DNA of 64,000 nucleotides from Pyxidicoccus parkwaysis. Its GTDB lineage: Bacteria; Myxococcota; Myxococcia; Myxococcales; Myxococcaceae. Below, piece by piece: positions 21,083-30,635 of the stretch. The DNA lies in the NCBI RefSeq assembly GCF_017301735.1, contig NZ_CP071090.1, forward strand, positions 4,516,001-4,580,000, written 5' to 3'. Within the stretch, counting starts at the first letter, position 1. Each line of letters starts with the position of its first letter. The position numbers and the translations under genes were made by a program. Below the pieces are notes generated by a model. That model saw nothing but the letters and a program-made list of their open reading frames with translations. It was not told the origin of the DNA and searched no databases.

Positions 21083-21942
21083 CAGCTCACCCTCCCCGCG
21101 CCCACCACCATCGTGGCGGGGCTGTCGAACTGCGGCGCCTCGTACCAGGGCGTCTGGAGGAAGCCCAGCACCTCGCGGGCGTACTCCTCCGGCGCCTCCA
21201 GGTGCGGCGCGTGGTGGCTGTCCGTGAAGGCGCGGCGCCACACCACTGGCAGCTCCGCGGCCATGCGGCGCGCCGTCTGGGTGAATTTCTCGTCCTTCGC
21301 GCCCGTGAGCAGCAGCGTGGGCAGCCGCTGCGCGTGGAGTTCCGGCCAGTAGTCGGGCTGCACGCCCAGGCCCAGGCACTCCAGCGCTCCGGCCAGGCCT
21401 TCCGGCGTGCAGGCGCGGCGCCGCTCGCGCAGGGCCTCACGGCGCTCGGCGGGCAACTGGCGCAGGCCTTCGAAGAGGGGCAGTGCCTCCCAGCGGTCCA
21501 CGAAGGCGTCCACGCCCCTGGCGCGGATGAAGGCTGAGAGCTGTGCGTCCGCTTCACGACGCGCGGCCCGCTCCTGACGGCGGTGCAGGCCCGGCGAGCC
21601 GCTCTCCATGATGAGCCGGCCGAAGCGGTCCGGTGCGCGCACCGCCGCAGCCAGCGCCACGCGCGCGCCCTGCGAGTAGCCTAGGAGGTCCACCGGGCCC
21701 AGCGCCAACCGGTCCACGAGCGCTACGAGCGCGTCCACCGTCTCCAGGAAGCCCTCGCGGCCCGTGCGCGTCGGCAGCGGCGTGGCGCCGTGTCCGGGCA
21801 GGTCCACCGCGATGGCCTTCACCGCGCGGCCCAGGAGCGGGCGCAGGTGGTCGAAGGAGCTCCGGCTTCCGGTGAAGCCGTGCAGCAGCACGAGCGGCCG
21901 GGGGCCTTCACCCCACGTCTCATATGCCAGCGTCACGCCCAT
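21082..21942 (-). CDS. menH: SHCHC synthase (alpha/beta hydrolase)
   Basis: 286-residue alpha/beta-hydrolase. [13 protein letters not shown] forms the oxyanion region, [10 protein letters not shown] carries the nucleophile Ser and [14 protein letters not shown] the catalytic His. MenH eliminates pyruvate from SEPHCHC. The start overlaps the end of menD by 10 bp and the stop overlaps menA, so it is translationally coupled on both sides. The fold alone is generic; the operon position supports the name. Confidence 0.88.
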   Translation of the reverse strand: MGVTLAYETWGEGPRPLVLLHGFTGSRSSFDHLRPLLGRAVKAIAVDLPGHGATPLPTRTGREGFLETVDALVALVDRLALGPVDLLGYSQGARVALAAAVRAPDRFGRLIMESGSPGLHRRQERAARREADAQLSAFIRARGVDAFVDRWEALPLFEGLRQLPAERREALRERRRACTPEGLAGALECLGLGVQPDYWPELHAQRLPTLLLTGAKDEKFTQTARRMAAELPVVWRRAFTDSHHAPHLEAPEEYAREVLGFLQTPWYEAPQFDSPATMVVGAGRVS

Positions 21943-23702
21943 GGTCCGTCTCCCAGTGCGGCAGCCATCCGAGCGAAGAGCTGCCGGTGCTCGTCCACGT
22001 TGGCGGCGCGGTCCACCCGCGCCTCCACCAGATGCAGTCCACCTTCCAGGCCCTCGCGCACCGCCGCGCGAAGCGCCATGGGCGTCGTGGGACGGTGCAG
22101 GCGCGCGCCACCCAGCGCCGCGGCGTGCGCGAAGTCCACGCCATGCGGGGTGCCGAAGAGGGACTCGAAGTCGTCCGGCCGCGCGGCCTGTGCAATCGGC
22201 AGGAAGGAGAAGATGCCGCCGCCGTCGTTGTTCACCACCACCACGGTGAGCGACAGCTTCGCGCGCGACGCGGTGACGAAGGCGCCCACGTCGTGCAGCA
22301 GCGCCAGGTCTCCCGTGAGCAGCACCGCGGGCCGCCCCGCCGCCGCGGCCACGCCGAGCGCGCTGGAGATGATGCCGTCGATGCCGTTGGCCCCGCGATT
22401 CGCCAGCACCCGCAGCGGCACCGAGCCCGCCGGAGCGAAGGCGTCCACCGCGCGGATGGGCATGCTGCTGGAGACGAAGAGCGGCACGCCGGCCGGCAGC
22501 GCCGCCACCACCTCGCGCGCGATGCGCGGCTCGCTGAGCTCCTCGGCCTGCTCGGCGAAGGCGGACTCCAGCTCCGCGCGCGCCAGTCGCTCCGCCGCGA
22601 GGAAGCTCCGCGCCCAGGGCCCCACGCCGCGCGCAGGGCCGCGAGACAGCGCCTCACACGCCGCCACCGCCGAGCCCTCCACCACCACCGCCGCGCGGTG
22701 CGCCGGGTCGAACAGCGCACCTCCGTCACTGAAGAGGACGATGTCCGCGCCGGACGCGTCGAGCCACTGCTGCGGCACCTTGGGCGTCAGCCCTCCACCG
22801 AAGCGCAGCACCAGGTCCGGACGGTGAGTCTTCGCGAAGGGCACATGGCGCAGCAGCGCGTCGTAGTGCGACACGGTGAGCGGACCGCCGCCGTAGCGCG
22901 CCTGCGAGGTGGCCTCGGCCAGCACCGGGTAGCCCGTCGCCTGCGACAGCGCGCTGATGGCGTCCGCGAAGCCGTCCGCCTCGTCACGCGGGCCGCAGAT
23001 GATGATGCCCCGCTCGGAGGCGGCGATGCGGCGGCGTACGTCCTCCAGCGCGGCCGCGTCCGGCAGCGGCGTGGGCGGAACGATTCGCGTGAACGCCGCT
23101 CCGGGCCGGCCCGCCTTCGTCAGCGCGGAGAGGCGCTCCTCGCCGAAGGGCTCGGCCACCGGGGCCAGCGGCTCGCGGAAGGGCACGTTGAGCTGCACGG
23201 CGCCTCGCGGGGCGCGCATCGCGGTGGCCACGGCTCGCGCGGCGGTGGCGCGCAGGTGCGTCACGGCCACGTCGCTCGCCTCGGGCAGGCCCAGGTCGGC
23301 GAAGAGGCGCGCGTGCTCGCCGTAGAAGCGCGCCTGCGGCACCGTCTGCGGCGCACCCCACCCCTGCAGCTCCGGCGGCCGGTCCGCCGTCAGCACCACC
23401 AGCGGCACGTGTGCCTGCGCGGCCTCGATGACGGCCGGGTAGAAGTGCGCGCCCGCCGTGCCGCTCGTGGCCACCAGCACCACCGGCGCACGCGACTGCT
23501 TCGCGAGCCCCAGCGCGAAGAAGCCCGCGCTCCGCTCGTCGATGACGGACCACGTGCGCAGCCCCTCCGCGCGGGCGCACGCCAGCGCCAGCGGCGACGA
23601 ACGAGAGCCCGGACACACCACCGCGTGCCGCACGCCCCCGCGCGTCAGCTCCTCCAGCAACGCGCGCGCCCACAGCACGTTGACGTTAGCGTCTGACGAC
23701 AT
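21933..23702 (-). CDS. menD: SEPHCHC synthase
   Basis: Thiamine-diphosphate enzyme that adds a 2-oxoglutarate-derived unit to isochorismate, the first committed menaquinone step. 589 residues. VVCPGSRSSPLALA at the N-terminus is a MenD hallmark. The ThDP/Mg motif is LTGDLALLHDVGAF...VVVNNDGGGIFSFLP. It overlaps menF by 17 bp and menH by 10 bp. Confidence 0.95.
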   Translation of the reverse strand: MSSDANVNVLWARALLEELTRGGVRHAVVCPGSRSSPLALACARAEGLRTWSVIDERSAGFFALGLAKQSRAPVVLVATSGTAGAHFYPAVIEAAQAHVPLVVLTADRPPELQGWGAPQTVPQARFYGEHARLFADLGLPEASDVAVTHLRATAARAVATAMRAPRGAVQLNVPFREPLAPVAEPFGEERLSALTKAGRPGAAFTRIVPPTPLPDAAALEDVRRRIAASERGIIICGPRDEADGFADAISALSQATGYPVLAEATSQARYGGGPLTVSHYDALLRHVPFAKTHRPDLVLRFGGGLTPKVPQQWLDASGADIVLFSDGGALFDPAHRAAVVVEGSAVAACEALSRGPARGVGPWARSFLAAERLARAELESAFAEQAEELSEPRIAREVVAALPAGVPLFVSSSMPIRAVDAFAPAGSVPLRVLANRGANGIDGIISSALGVAAAAGRPAVLLTGDLALLHDVGAFVTASRAKLSLTVVVVNNDGGGIFSFLPIAQAARPDDFESLFGTPHGVDFAHAAALGGARLHRPTTPMALRAAVREGLEGGLHLVEARVDRAANVDEHRQLFARMAAALGDGPWA

Positions 23703-24996
23703 CCCCGCCTCCCAGCGCCCGCAACATGGCCAGGCTCTTCATCTCCGTCTCCCGCCACTCGGCCTCCGGGGTGGAGCCCGCCACCAGGCCCACGCCCACG
23801 AACAGCCGCGCCTTCGCCCCTCGCACCAACGCCGAGCGCAGCGCCACCATCAGGTGCGCCCGCTTCGGCCCTATCCAGCCCACCGGCCCCGCGTACCAGC
23901 CGCGGTCCAGCCCTTCGTTCTCCACCAGGAAGGACAGCGCCCGCTCACGCGGGAAGCCGCCCACCGCGGGCGTCGGATGCAGCGCCGCCACCACCTGCGC
24001 CGCCGTCACTCCCGGGCGCAATTCCGCGCGAATGCCCGTGCGCAGGTGCACCACGTTCTTCAACGTGAGCAGCGCGGGCTCCGAGTCCGACGTCACCTTC
24101 TCCGCCAGCGGGCGCAGCGTCGCGAGGATGTAGCGCACCACCGAGTCGTGCTCGCGCAAGTCCTTGTCGTGCCCCTTCAACCCCTCCGCCTGCCCCGGCG
24201 CCGCAGTACCCGCGAGCGCCTCCGTCTGCACCACCTGCCCCTCCACCCGGCACAGCGTCTCCGGCGTGGCACCGAGGAAGCACGTGCCATCCGGCGCACG
24301 GAAGAGGAACGTGGCGCAGCGCGGGTTCTGCTCGCGCAGGCGGGCCAGCACGTCCACCAGGTCGAAGGCCTCGGGCCCCTCCGCGTCCAGCGAGCGCGCC
24401 AGCACCACCTTCTGGAGGTGCCCCGCCGCAATCGCCTCCAGCGCGCGCTCCACCCGCGCCTCGAAGGCCGGACGCGATGACGCCTGCGCCAATGCCACGG
24501 GCGTGCCGCGCGCATGCCGGTACGCCTCCGGGTAGCACGCGCGCACCCGCTCCAGCCGCGAGCGCACCGCGTCCTCGCCGCCCCGCTCCTCGGGCGCGAA
24601 GGCCGCCACCATCAGTCCCGTGCCGGCACGCCACACCAGGACCTCGGGCAACGTCCAGCGCGCGACACCGTGCGCGTTCCACGCCGCGTCCGGCACACCG
24701 GTGGCGCCGAAGCGCATTCCACCGAACCACGGGCCGGGCATGGACTCGGGCTCCTCGCCCACCCAGCGGAGCGACAGGGCCCCCAACGACGCCAGCGCGG
24801 CCGGAGCCTGGGACGGCTCCTCCGCCACCACCACCGCCGCCTCGCCCCAGCCGGCCGCGGCCTCCTGCGCCAGCGGCCGCTCCCAGTAGACCGATGGAAC
24901 GCCGAGCACGTCCGCTCCCGCGAGCGGATCCCCAACCGCCAGGGGCATCATTCCGGCCACCCAGCGCTGGCCCTCAACGGGATTGAGCGTCTTCAT
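23686..24996 (-). CDS. menF: Isochorismate synthase
   Basis: Chorismate-utilising enzyme, 436 residues. The C-terminal half has the family motifs KVVLARSLD, FLGATPETLCRVEG, LHPTPAVGGFP and GWYAGPVGWIG. First gene of the leftward men operon and divergent from aroF, so the branch that uses chorismate starts beside the pathway that makes it. The N-terminal 140 residues are less conserved, as is usual. Confidence 0.93.
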   Translation of the reverse strand: MKTLNPVEGQRWVAGMMPLAVGDPLAGADVLGVPSVYWERPLAQEAAAGWGEAAVVVAEEPSQAPAALASLGALSLRWVGEEPESMPGPWFGGMRFGATGVPDAAWNAHGVARWTLPEVLVWRAGTGLMVAAFAPEERGGEDAVRSRLERVRACYPEAYRHARGTPVALAQASSRPAFEARVERALEAIAAGHLQKVVLARSLDAEGPEAFDLVDVLARLREQNPRCATFLFRAPDGTCFLGATPETLCRVEGQVVQTEALAGTAAPGQAEGLKGHDKDLREHDSVVRYILATLRPLAEKVTSDSEPALLTLKNVVHLRTGIRAELRPGVTAAQVVAALHPTPAVGGFPRERALSFLVENEGLDRGWYAGPVGWIGPKRAHLMVALRSALVRGAKARLFVGVGLVAGSTPEAEWRETEMKSLAMLRALGGGDVVRR

Positions 24997-25072
24997 CAGC
25001 GGTCCTCATCGGCGATTGCCTCGCAATCACCTTCGGTTGTCTTCTAAGCCATCTCGGCTATACATGCACCAA

Positions 25073-25096
25073 GGAGTTCAAAACCTCTTGAACTCC
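25073..25096. promoter_or_regulatory. Perfect inverted repeat between menF and aroF
   Basis: Arms GGAGTTCAA and TTGAACTCC (9 bp, no mismatch) around a 6-nt loop, within the 116-bp divergent spacer. It ends 16 bp before the aroF GTG. It could be a repressor site or a hairpin in the aroF leader. There is no T-run, so it is not a terminator. Confidence 0.5.
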
Positions 25097-25112
25097 ATGA
25101 ATCGGAGGGTCC

Positions 25113-26008
<896 letters not shown>

Positions 26009-26012
<4 letters not shown>

Positions 26013-26698
26013 GCACCGAAGTCCGTCAGATGTTTTCTTCCATCGCTCCGCGGTACGACGTGACGAACGAGGTCCTCTCGTTCGGCGTGCACCGCCTGTG
26101 GCGGCGGACCGCCGTGCGTCTCAGTGGTGCGAAGGAGGGCAGCACCGTCCTCGACTGCGCCACCGGCACCGGCGACCTGGCCATGGTCTTCAAGCGCAAG
26201 GTGGGCGGCACCGGCCGCGTCGTCGGCACCGACTTCTGCCCGGAGATGCTGGAGAGCGCCCCCGCGAAGGCGGCGAAGGCCGGCCTCCAGGTGGAGTTCC
26301 AGGTGGCGGACGCGCTCGCCCTGCCCTTCGCGGACAACTCCTTCGACGTGGCCTCCATCGCCTTCGGCATCCGCAACGTGGATGACCCGGTGAAGTGCCT
26401 GAAGGAGATGGCCCGCGTGGTGCGCCCCGGCGGCCGCGTGGTGGTGCTGGAGTTCGGCCAGCCCAACGGCGTCTTCGGCGCGCTGTTCCGCTTCTACAGC
26501 AAGAGCATCATGCCGGCCATCGGCGGCATGCTGACGGGCAACCGCGCCGCGTACGAGTACCTGCCCCGCACCTCCGCGAACTTCCCCGCCGGAGACAAGT
26601 TCGTCGCGCTGATGGAGCAGGCCGGCGCGTACTCGGAGCGAGCCGCCCATCCGCTGACGTTCGGCACCGCCTACGTCTATGTCGGCACCGTCCGCTGA
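26009..26698 (+). CDS. menG: Demethylmenaquinone methyltransferase
   Basis: Last step of menaquinone synthesis, SAM-dependent C-methylation. 229 residues from ATG 26009 (ATGA overlap with aroF). [20 protein letters not shown] is the UbiE/MenG N-terminal signature. [11 protein letters not shown] is SAM motif I, followed by FGIRNVDD and LEFGQPNG. It is placed inside the aro operon rather than with the other men genes across the divergent promoter. Without ubiquinone genes, menaquinone methylation is the likely role. Confidence 0.93.
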
Positions 26699-27281
26699 GG
26701 AGCGAAAGCGCCTCGTCGAACAGGTCCTCGCCTCCGTAGACCCCCGGCTCGCGCCGGGGCTTCAGGAGGCGCTCGCCCTTCCAGGGCCCACCCTGCTGCC
26801 GGCACCCGGGCAGACGGTGGTGATTGCCGGCCACCGCAGCGCGGGCAAGACACGCCTGCTGCCGCTGGTGGGCGGATTGCTCGGCAGGACAGGCATCGAC
26901 CTGGATGCGCACCTGGAGCGCACCCATGGCCGCCCGCTGCGCAGATGGGTGGCCGAGGCACCGGCGGAGTTCCGCGCCGCCGAGCGCCGCGCCCTTCTGG
27001 AGTTGCCGCCCGGTGGGCTGGTGTCCCTGGGAGGCGGCTTCCTGTCGCACCATGCGGACGCGCTGACGGGCCTCTACACGCTGCTCGTCCCCATCAGCTT
27101 CGACACCTACCGCGAGCGCCTGCTCAGGGACCGGACGCGCCCGCGCCTGCGCCCCGAGCTCTCGCTCGAAGACGAATTGTCCTCCGTGTTCCATGAGCGC
27201 GAGGCGCTACACGCCCGCGTCCCCACGGTGGCCCTGGTGGATTTCCTCCGGGGCTGCCTCACCGCCGAGGTCCCTTCGTGA
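26679..27281 (+). CDS. aroK: Shikimate kinase
   Basis: 200 residues. The N-terminal extension of about 45 residues is followed by the Walker A GHRSAGKT. A shikimate-binding acidic pair is in GIDLDAHLE, EAPAEFRAAERRAL matches the GExxFRxxE motif, VSLGGGFL the GGG motif and RPRLRP the lid. It overlaps menG by 20 bp and the next gene by 4 bp. The identity is rather divergent but every motif is in order and it sits within the aro operon. Confidence 0.88.
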   Translation: MSAPSAEERKRLVEQVLASVDPRLAPGLQEALALPGPTLLPAPGQTVVIAGHRSAGKTRLLPLVGGLLGRTGIDLDAHLERTHGRPLRRWVAEAPAEFRAAERRALLELPPGGLVSLGGGFLSHHADALTGLYTLLVPISFDTYRERLLRDRTRPRLRPELSLEDELSSVFHEREALHARVPTVALVDFLRGCLTAEVPS

Positions 27282-28549
27282 CGCCCGCCCGTCGCGTCGT
27301 CACCCTGCCCCCCACCGTGCTCGGCACCGACGCCGTGCACTTCGCGCGCGCGTGCCAGCGCCGGGGGGCGGACGTGCTCGAGCTTCGCACCGACCTGCAC
27401 ACCGCCGACGCCGTCGACATCGAGGCGCTCGCGCAGGTGCTCCCGCTGCTCGTCTCCGAGCGGGGCAAGCCCCTGCCGCCCGCCTGGGTCTCCGCCGCGT
27501 GGCGCGTGGACCGCGACTTGAAGGACACCCGGGGACGCGAGGGCTCGCTGGATGCGCCCTCCGGGAAGCTGCTCGCGTCGCACCACGCGGAGCGCCAGCT
27601 CTCCACCGCTGAGGCCCTGGCGCTGTGGGAGCGCGAGCTGCCCCCGGACGCGCTGGTGAAGCACGTGGAGCCCATGCTCGGGCCCGAGCACCTGCGCACG
27701 TTGCTGGAGACACAGCGATTGCTGGTGCAACGCTTTGGCGTTTCACGAGTCACCGTACTCGGCATGGGGCCGGTGGCGCTGCCGGCGCGCGCAGTGCTGG
27801 CGCGCAACAACGTGCTCGACTACGTGGCGGCGGGAGGTTCCTGGGCCGCGGCGCCGGGACAGCGACTGCTCGACGACGTGGTGCGCGAGATGCGCGGCGT
27901 GGACCGGCTGACGCTGGAGCCGCCCCTGAGGCTCGGAATCCTGGGCACGAGCATCGTCCACTCGCGCTCGCCGCGCATCCACCGTCAGCCGTTCGACCGC
28001 ATCGACATCCCCGAGGACGGGCCCGTCGAGACGCTGGTGGACTCGCTGCTGCCGCACTACGCGGGCTTCGCCGTCACCAGTCCCTTCAAGCTCCGGCTCG
28101 CGCAGCACACGCGCTCGTCGCTGCCGGCCATCAACACGCTGGTGCGCCGGGGCGACCACTGGGAGTCCTTCAACACCGACACGTTCGGCGCCCGCACGGT
28201 GATGGAGCGGCTCGAAGCGAAGGAGGCCTTCGTCCTCGGTGACGGCGGCGCCACGGCGGCGATGAAGGCGGTGGCGGACGAGGCGGGCTGTGCCTTGCGC
28301 GTCCTCCGCCGCGCCGACATCGATGCCCCGTTGACGGGGGCCGGCGTGTGGACGTGGCCGGACCGCGTGTCGCCGCCGGAGCAACTGCGTTTCAATAAGG
28401 CGCGCGTCGCCGTCATCGCATACGGTGCGCCGGGCCGGCGCATCGCCACGGAGATTCAGCGCCGTGGAGGCACGCCGGTCCTGCTGGGCGCCGCGTGGTT
28501 CGTGGCGCAGGCCCGGCGACAGCGCCAGCTCTGGGAGTCCGCGACATGA
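27278..28549 (+). CDS. aroDE: Bifunctional 3-dehydroquinate dehydratase (type I) / shikimate dehydrogenase
   Basis: 423 residues combining two pathway steps. Residues 1-205 match type I DHQ dehydratase: ELRTDL (35-40), the catalytic His in ASHH (102/103), the Schiff-base Lys in ALVKHVEPM (K128) and an MG...R...APGQ end (R171). Residues 215-423 match AroE: ILGTSIVHSRSPRIH, VTSPFK (K271), AINT, FNTD (D301) and the NADPH loop GDGGAT (321-326). The AroE part is shorter than usual (about 209 versus 270). It overlaps both neighbours by 4 bp. The same fusion order is known in plants. Confidence 0.87.
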   Translation: MTPARRVVTLPPTVLGTDAVHFARACQRRGADVLELRTDLHTADAVDIEALAQVLPLLVSERGKPLPPAWVSAAWRVDRDLKDTRGREGSLDAPSGKLLASHHAERQLSTAEALALWERELPPDALVKHVEPMLGPEHLRTLLETQRLLVQRFGVSRVTVLGMGPVALPARAVLARNNVLDYVAAGGSWAAAPGQRLLDDVVREMRGVDRLTLEPPLRLGILGTSIVHSRSPRIHRQPFDRIDIPEDGPVETLVDSLLPHYAGFAVTSPFKLRLAQHTRSSLPAINTLVRRGDHWESFNTDTFGARTVMERLEAKEAFVLGDGGATAAMKAVADEAGCALRVLRRADIDAPLTGAGVWTWPDRVSPPEQLRFNKARVAVIAYGAPGRRIATEIQRRGGTPVLLGAAWFVAQARRQRQLWESAT

Positions 28550-29565
28550 ACACCTTCGGCACACTCTTCCGCTTGACGACCTTTGGCGAGAGCCACGGGC
28601 CCGCGCTCGGCTCCGTCATCGACGGCTGCCCCGCTGGCGTGCCCCTCACCCGCGAGCAGATTCAAGTCGCCTTGGACCGCCGCCGTCCGGGCCAGTCCGC
28701 GCTCGTCACGCCTCGCAGCGAGCCGGACCAGGTCGAAATCCTCTCCGGCGTCTTCGAGGACAAGACGCTGGGCACGCCCATCGCCGCCATCGTCCGCAAC
28801 ACCAACCAGCGCTCGGGCGACTACGAAAAGCTGAAGCAAGAGGACCGCCCCGGCCACGCGGACGCCGTGTGGCGCGAGCGCTTCAAGCATCGAGACCACC
28901 GCGGCGGCGGTCGCACCAGCGGCCGCGAGACGCTCTGCCGCGTCATCGGCGGTGCCATTGCCGAGGCGTACCTCGCTCGCGACCTTCCCTCCATCCGCAC
29001 CGTCGCGTACGTGTCGCAGGTGGGCGACCTCGTGGCCTCGGTGCCGGCGCCCGGCCTCACGCGTGAGTTGGTGGATGCGCACCCCACGCGCTGCCCGGAC
29101 GCGAACCTCCGCGAGGAGATGTCCCGCCGCATCCTCGCCGCGAAGGAGGCCGGGGACAGCCTCGGTGGCTCCATCGACGTGCGCGTGGAGGGCCTGCCCG
29201 TGGGCCTGGGCGAGCCCATCTTCGGCAAGGTGAAGGCGCTCATCGCGCAGGCGCTCGGCAGCATCGGCGCGGTGACGGGCGTCGTCTGGGGACCGCCGGA
29301 CCTGCTCGAACGCATCGGCCAGCCCGGCACGGTGTTCCACTCGGTGAAGGACGCCTACGGCGGCATCCAGGGCGGCCTCGCCAACGGCGAGCCCATGCAG
29401 GTGCGCGCATTCTTCAAGCCGCCCGCCACGCTGAAGGACCACGCGAAGGGCGGACGTCACGACCCGTGCATCATGCCCCGCGCCGTCCCCGTGCTGGAGG
29501 CGATGGTGTCGCTGGTCATCGCCGACCTCGTCCTCAATCTGAACGCCCGGCCCCACACGCCATGA
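28546..29565 (+). CDS. aroC: Chorismate synthase
   Basis: FMN-dependent elimination of phosphate from EPSP to give chorismate. 339 residues from ATG 28546, overlapping aroDE by 4 bp. GESHGPALGSVIDGCPAG is the first signature, GGGRTSGRETLCRVIGGAIA the second, and KGGRHDPCIMPRAVPVLEAM the third. It lies upstream of aroB and aroA although it catalyses the last step; operon order is not pathway order. Confidence 0.97.
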   Translation: MNTFGTLFRLTTFGESHGPALGSVIDGCPAGVPLTREQIQVALDRRRPGQSALVTPRSEPDQVEILSGVFEDKTLGTPIAAIVRNTNQRSGDYEKLKQEDRPGHADAVWRERFKHRDHRGGGRTSGRETLCRVIGGAIAEAYLARDLPSIRTVAYVSQVGDLVASVPAPGLTRELVDAHPTRCPDANLREEMSRRILAAKEAGDSLGGSIDVRVEGLPVGLGEPIFGKVKALIAQALGSIGAVTGVVWGPPDLLERIGQPGTVFHSVKDAYGGIQGGLANGEPMQVRAFFKPPATLKDHAKGGRHDPCIMPRAVPVLEAMVSLVIADLVLNLNARPHTP

Positions 29566-30635
29566 GCGCATTCCTCCCCCCCGGCGCCTACCGTCCTCCC
29601 GTCGACCGCTGGGGCACCTTCTCTCGCCTCGCCGCGAGCCTCCCCGAGGGCAGCGTGGCCGTGGTGGACCGCACCGTCGCGAAGCTGCACCCGACGCTCG
29701 TCTCCACGCTCGAGGCCCGCAAGCCGCGCGCCATCATCCAGCTCGTCGGCGGCGAGAGCGCCAAGACGTTCACCGCGCTGGAGAAGGTGCTCGCGGCGGG
29801 CCTGTCCCTGCCGCGCTCCGGCACGTTGCTGGCCGTGGGCGGAGGCACCGTGGGCGACGTGTCCACCGTGGCCGCGCACCTGCTCAAGCGCGGCGTGCGG
29901 CTGGTGCAGGTGCCCACCACGCTGCTGGCCGCGGTGGACAGCAGCCTCGGCGGCAAGGGCGCGGTGGACATGACGGTGCGCGGGCGCGTGGTGAAGAACC
30001 CCGCCGGCGTCTTCCACTACGCGGAAGAGGGCTGGCTCTGTCCGGAGTTCTTCTCCACCCTCTCCGAGACACAGGTGCGCGAGGGCTCGCTGGAAGCGTG
30101 GAAGATGGTCATCAGCCTCGATGCCACGCTCTTCCGCCGCTACGTGCGCAAGCCGCCCGAGCTGCAGAAGCTGGTGAAGGACGCGCGCATGTTGAAGGAG
30201 CGCGTCTGCGCGCAGGACCCGTACGAGCACCAGGGCCTGCGCCGCGTGCTCAACTTCGGCCACACCTTCGGCCACGTGCTGGAGAGCGTGTCCCACTTCA
30301 AGCTGTCCCACGGTGACGGCGTGGGCCTGGGCATGCTGCTGGCGCTCGACGTGGGGCGCCTCCTCGGCGTGACGCCCGGCCCCGTGGCCGAGCAGGCCGA
30401 AGCCGCGCTCGCCAATGGCCCCGGAGTGCAGGGCCGCGAGCGCGCCGCCGCCCTGCTCCGCCGCGCGCCGCTGAAGGACATCGTCACACTGCTCAACGCC
30501 GACAAGAAGGCGGGCCGCGGCGGCGAATTGCGCATGGTGCTCCTCACCGCCATCGGCACCGCCGTGGTGCAGGACGTGGCGGAGGCCACCTGGCGCGAGC
30601 TGTGGCCCGCCTGGACGAAGGGAGTCCGCCCATGA
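29562..30635 (+). CDS. aroB: 3-Dehydroquinate synthase
   Basis: NAD- and Zn-dependent cyclisation of DAHP. 357 residues from ATG 29562 (ATGA overlap with aroC). AVGGGTVGDVSTVAAHLLKR and VPTTLLAAVDSSLGGKGAVD are conserved. The Zn ligands fall in EGSLEAWKMV, FGHTFGHVLE and HGDGVGLGM. The length is normal. It is coupled to aroA by a 4-bp overlap. Confidence 0.95.
   Translation: MSAFLPPGAYRPPVDRWGTFSRLAASLPEGSVAVVDRTVAKLHPTLVSTLEARKPRAIIQLVGGESAKTFTALEKVLAAGLSLPRSGTLLAVGGGTVGDVSTVAAHLLKRGVRLVQVPTTLLAAVDSSLGGKGAVDMTVRGRVVKNPAGVFHYAEEGWLCPEFFSTLSETQVREGSLEAWKMVISLDATLFRRYVRKPPELQKLVKDARMLKERVCAQDPYEHQGLRRVLNFGHTFGHVLESVSHFKLSHGDGVGLGMLLALDVGRLLGVTPGPVAEQAEAALANGPGVQGRERAAALLRRAPLKDIVTLLNADKKAGRGGELRMVLLTAIGTAVVQDVAEATWRELWPAWTKGVRP

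Noticed and set aside
18275-21352. A 1025-codon open frame on the plus strand
   Set aside because: It overlaps menE, menC and menA on the opposite strand and has no recognisable domain.
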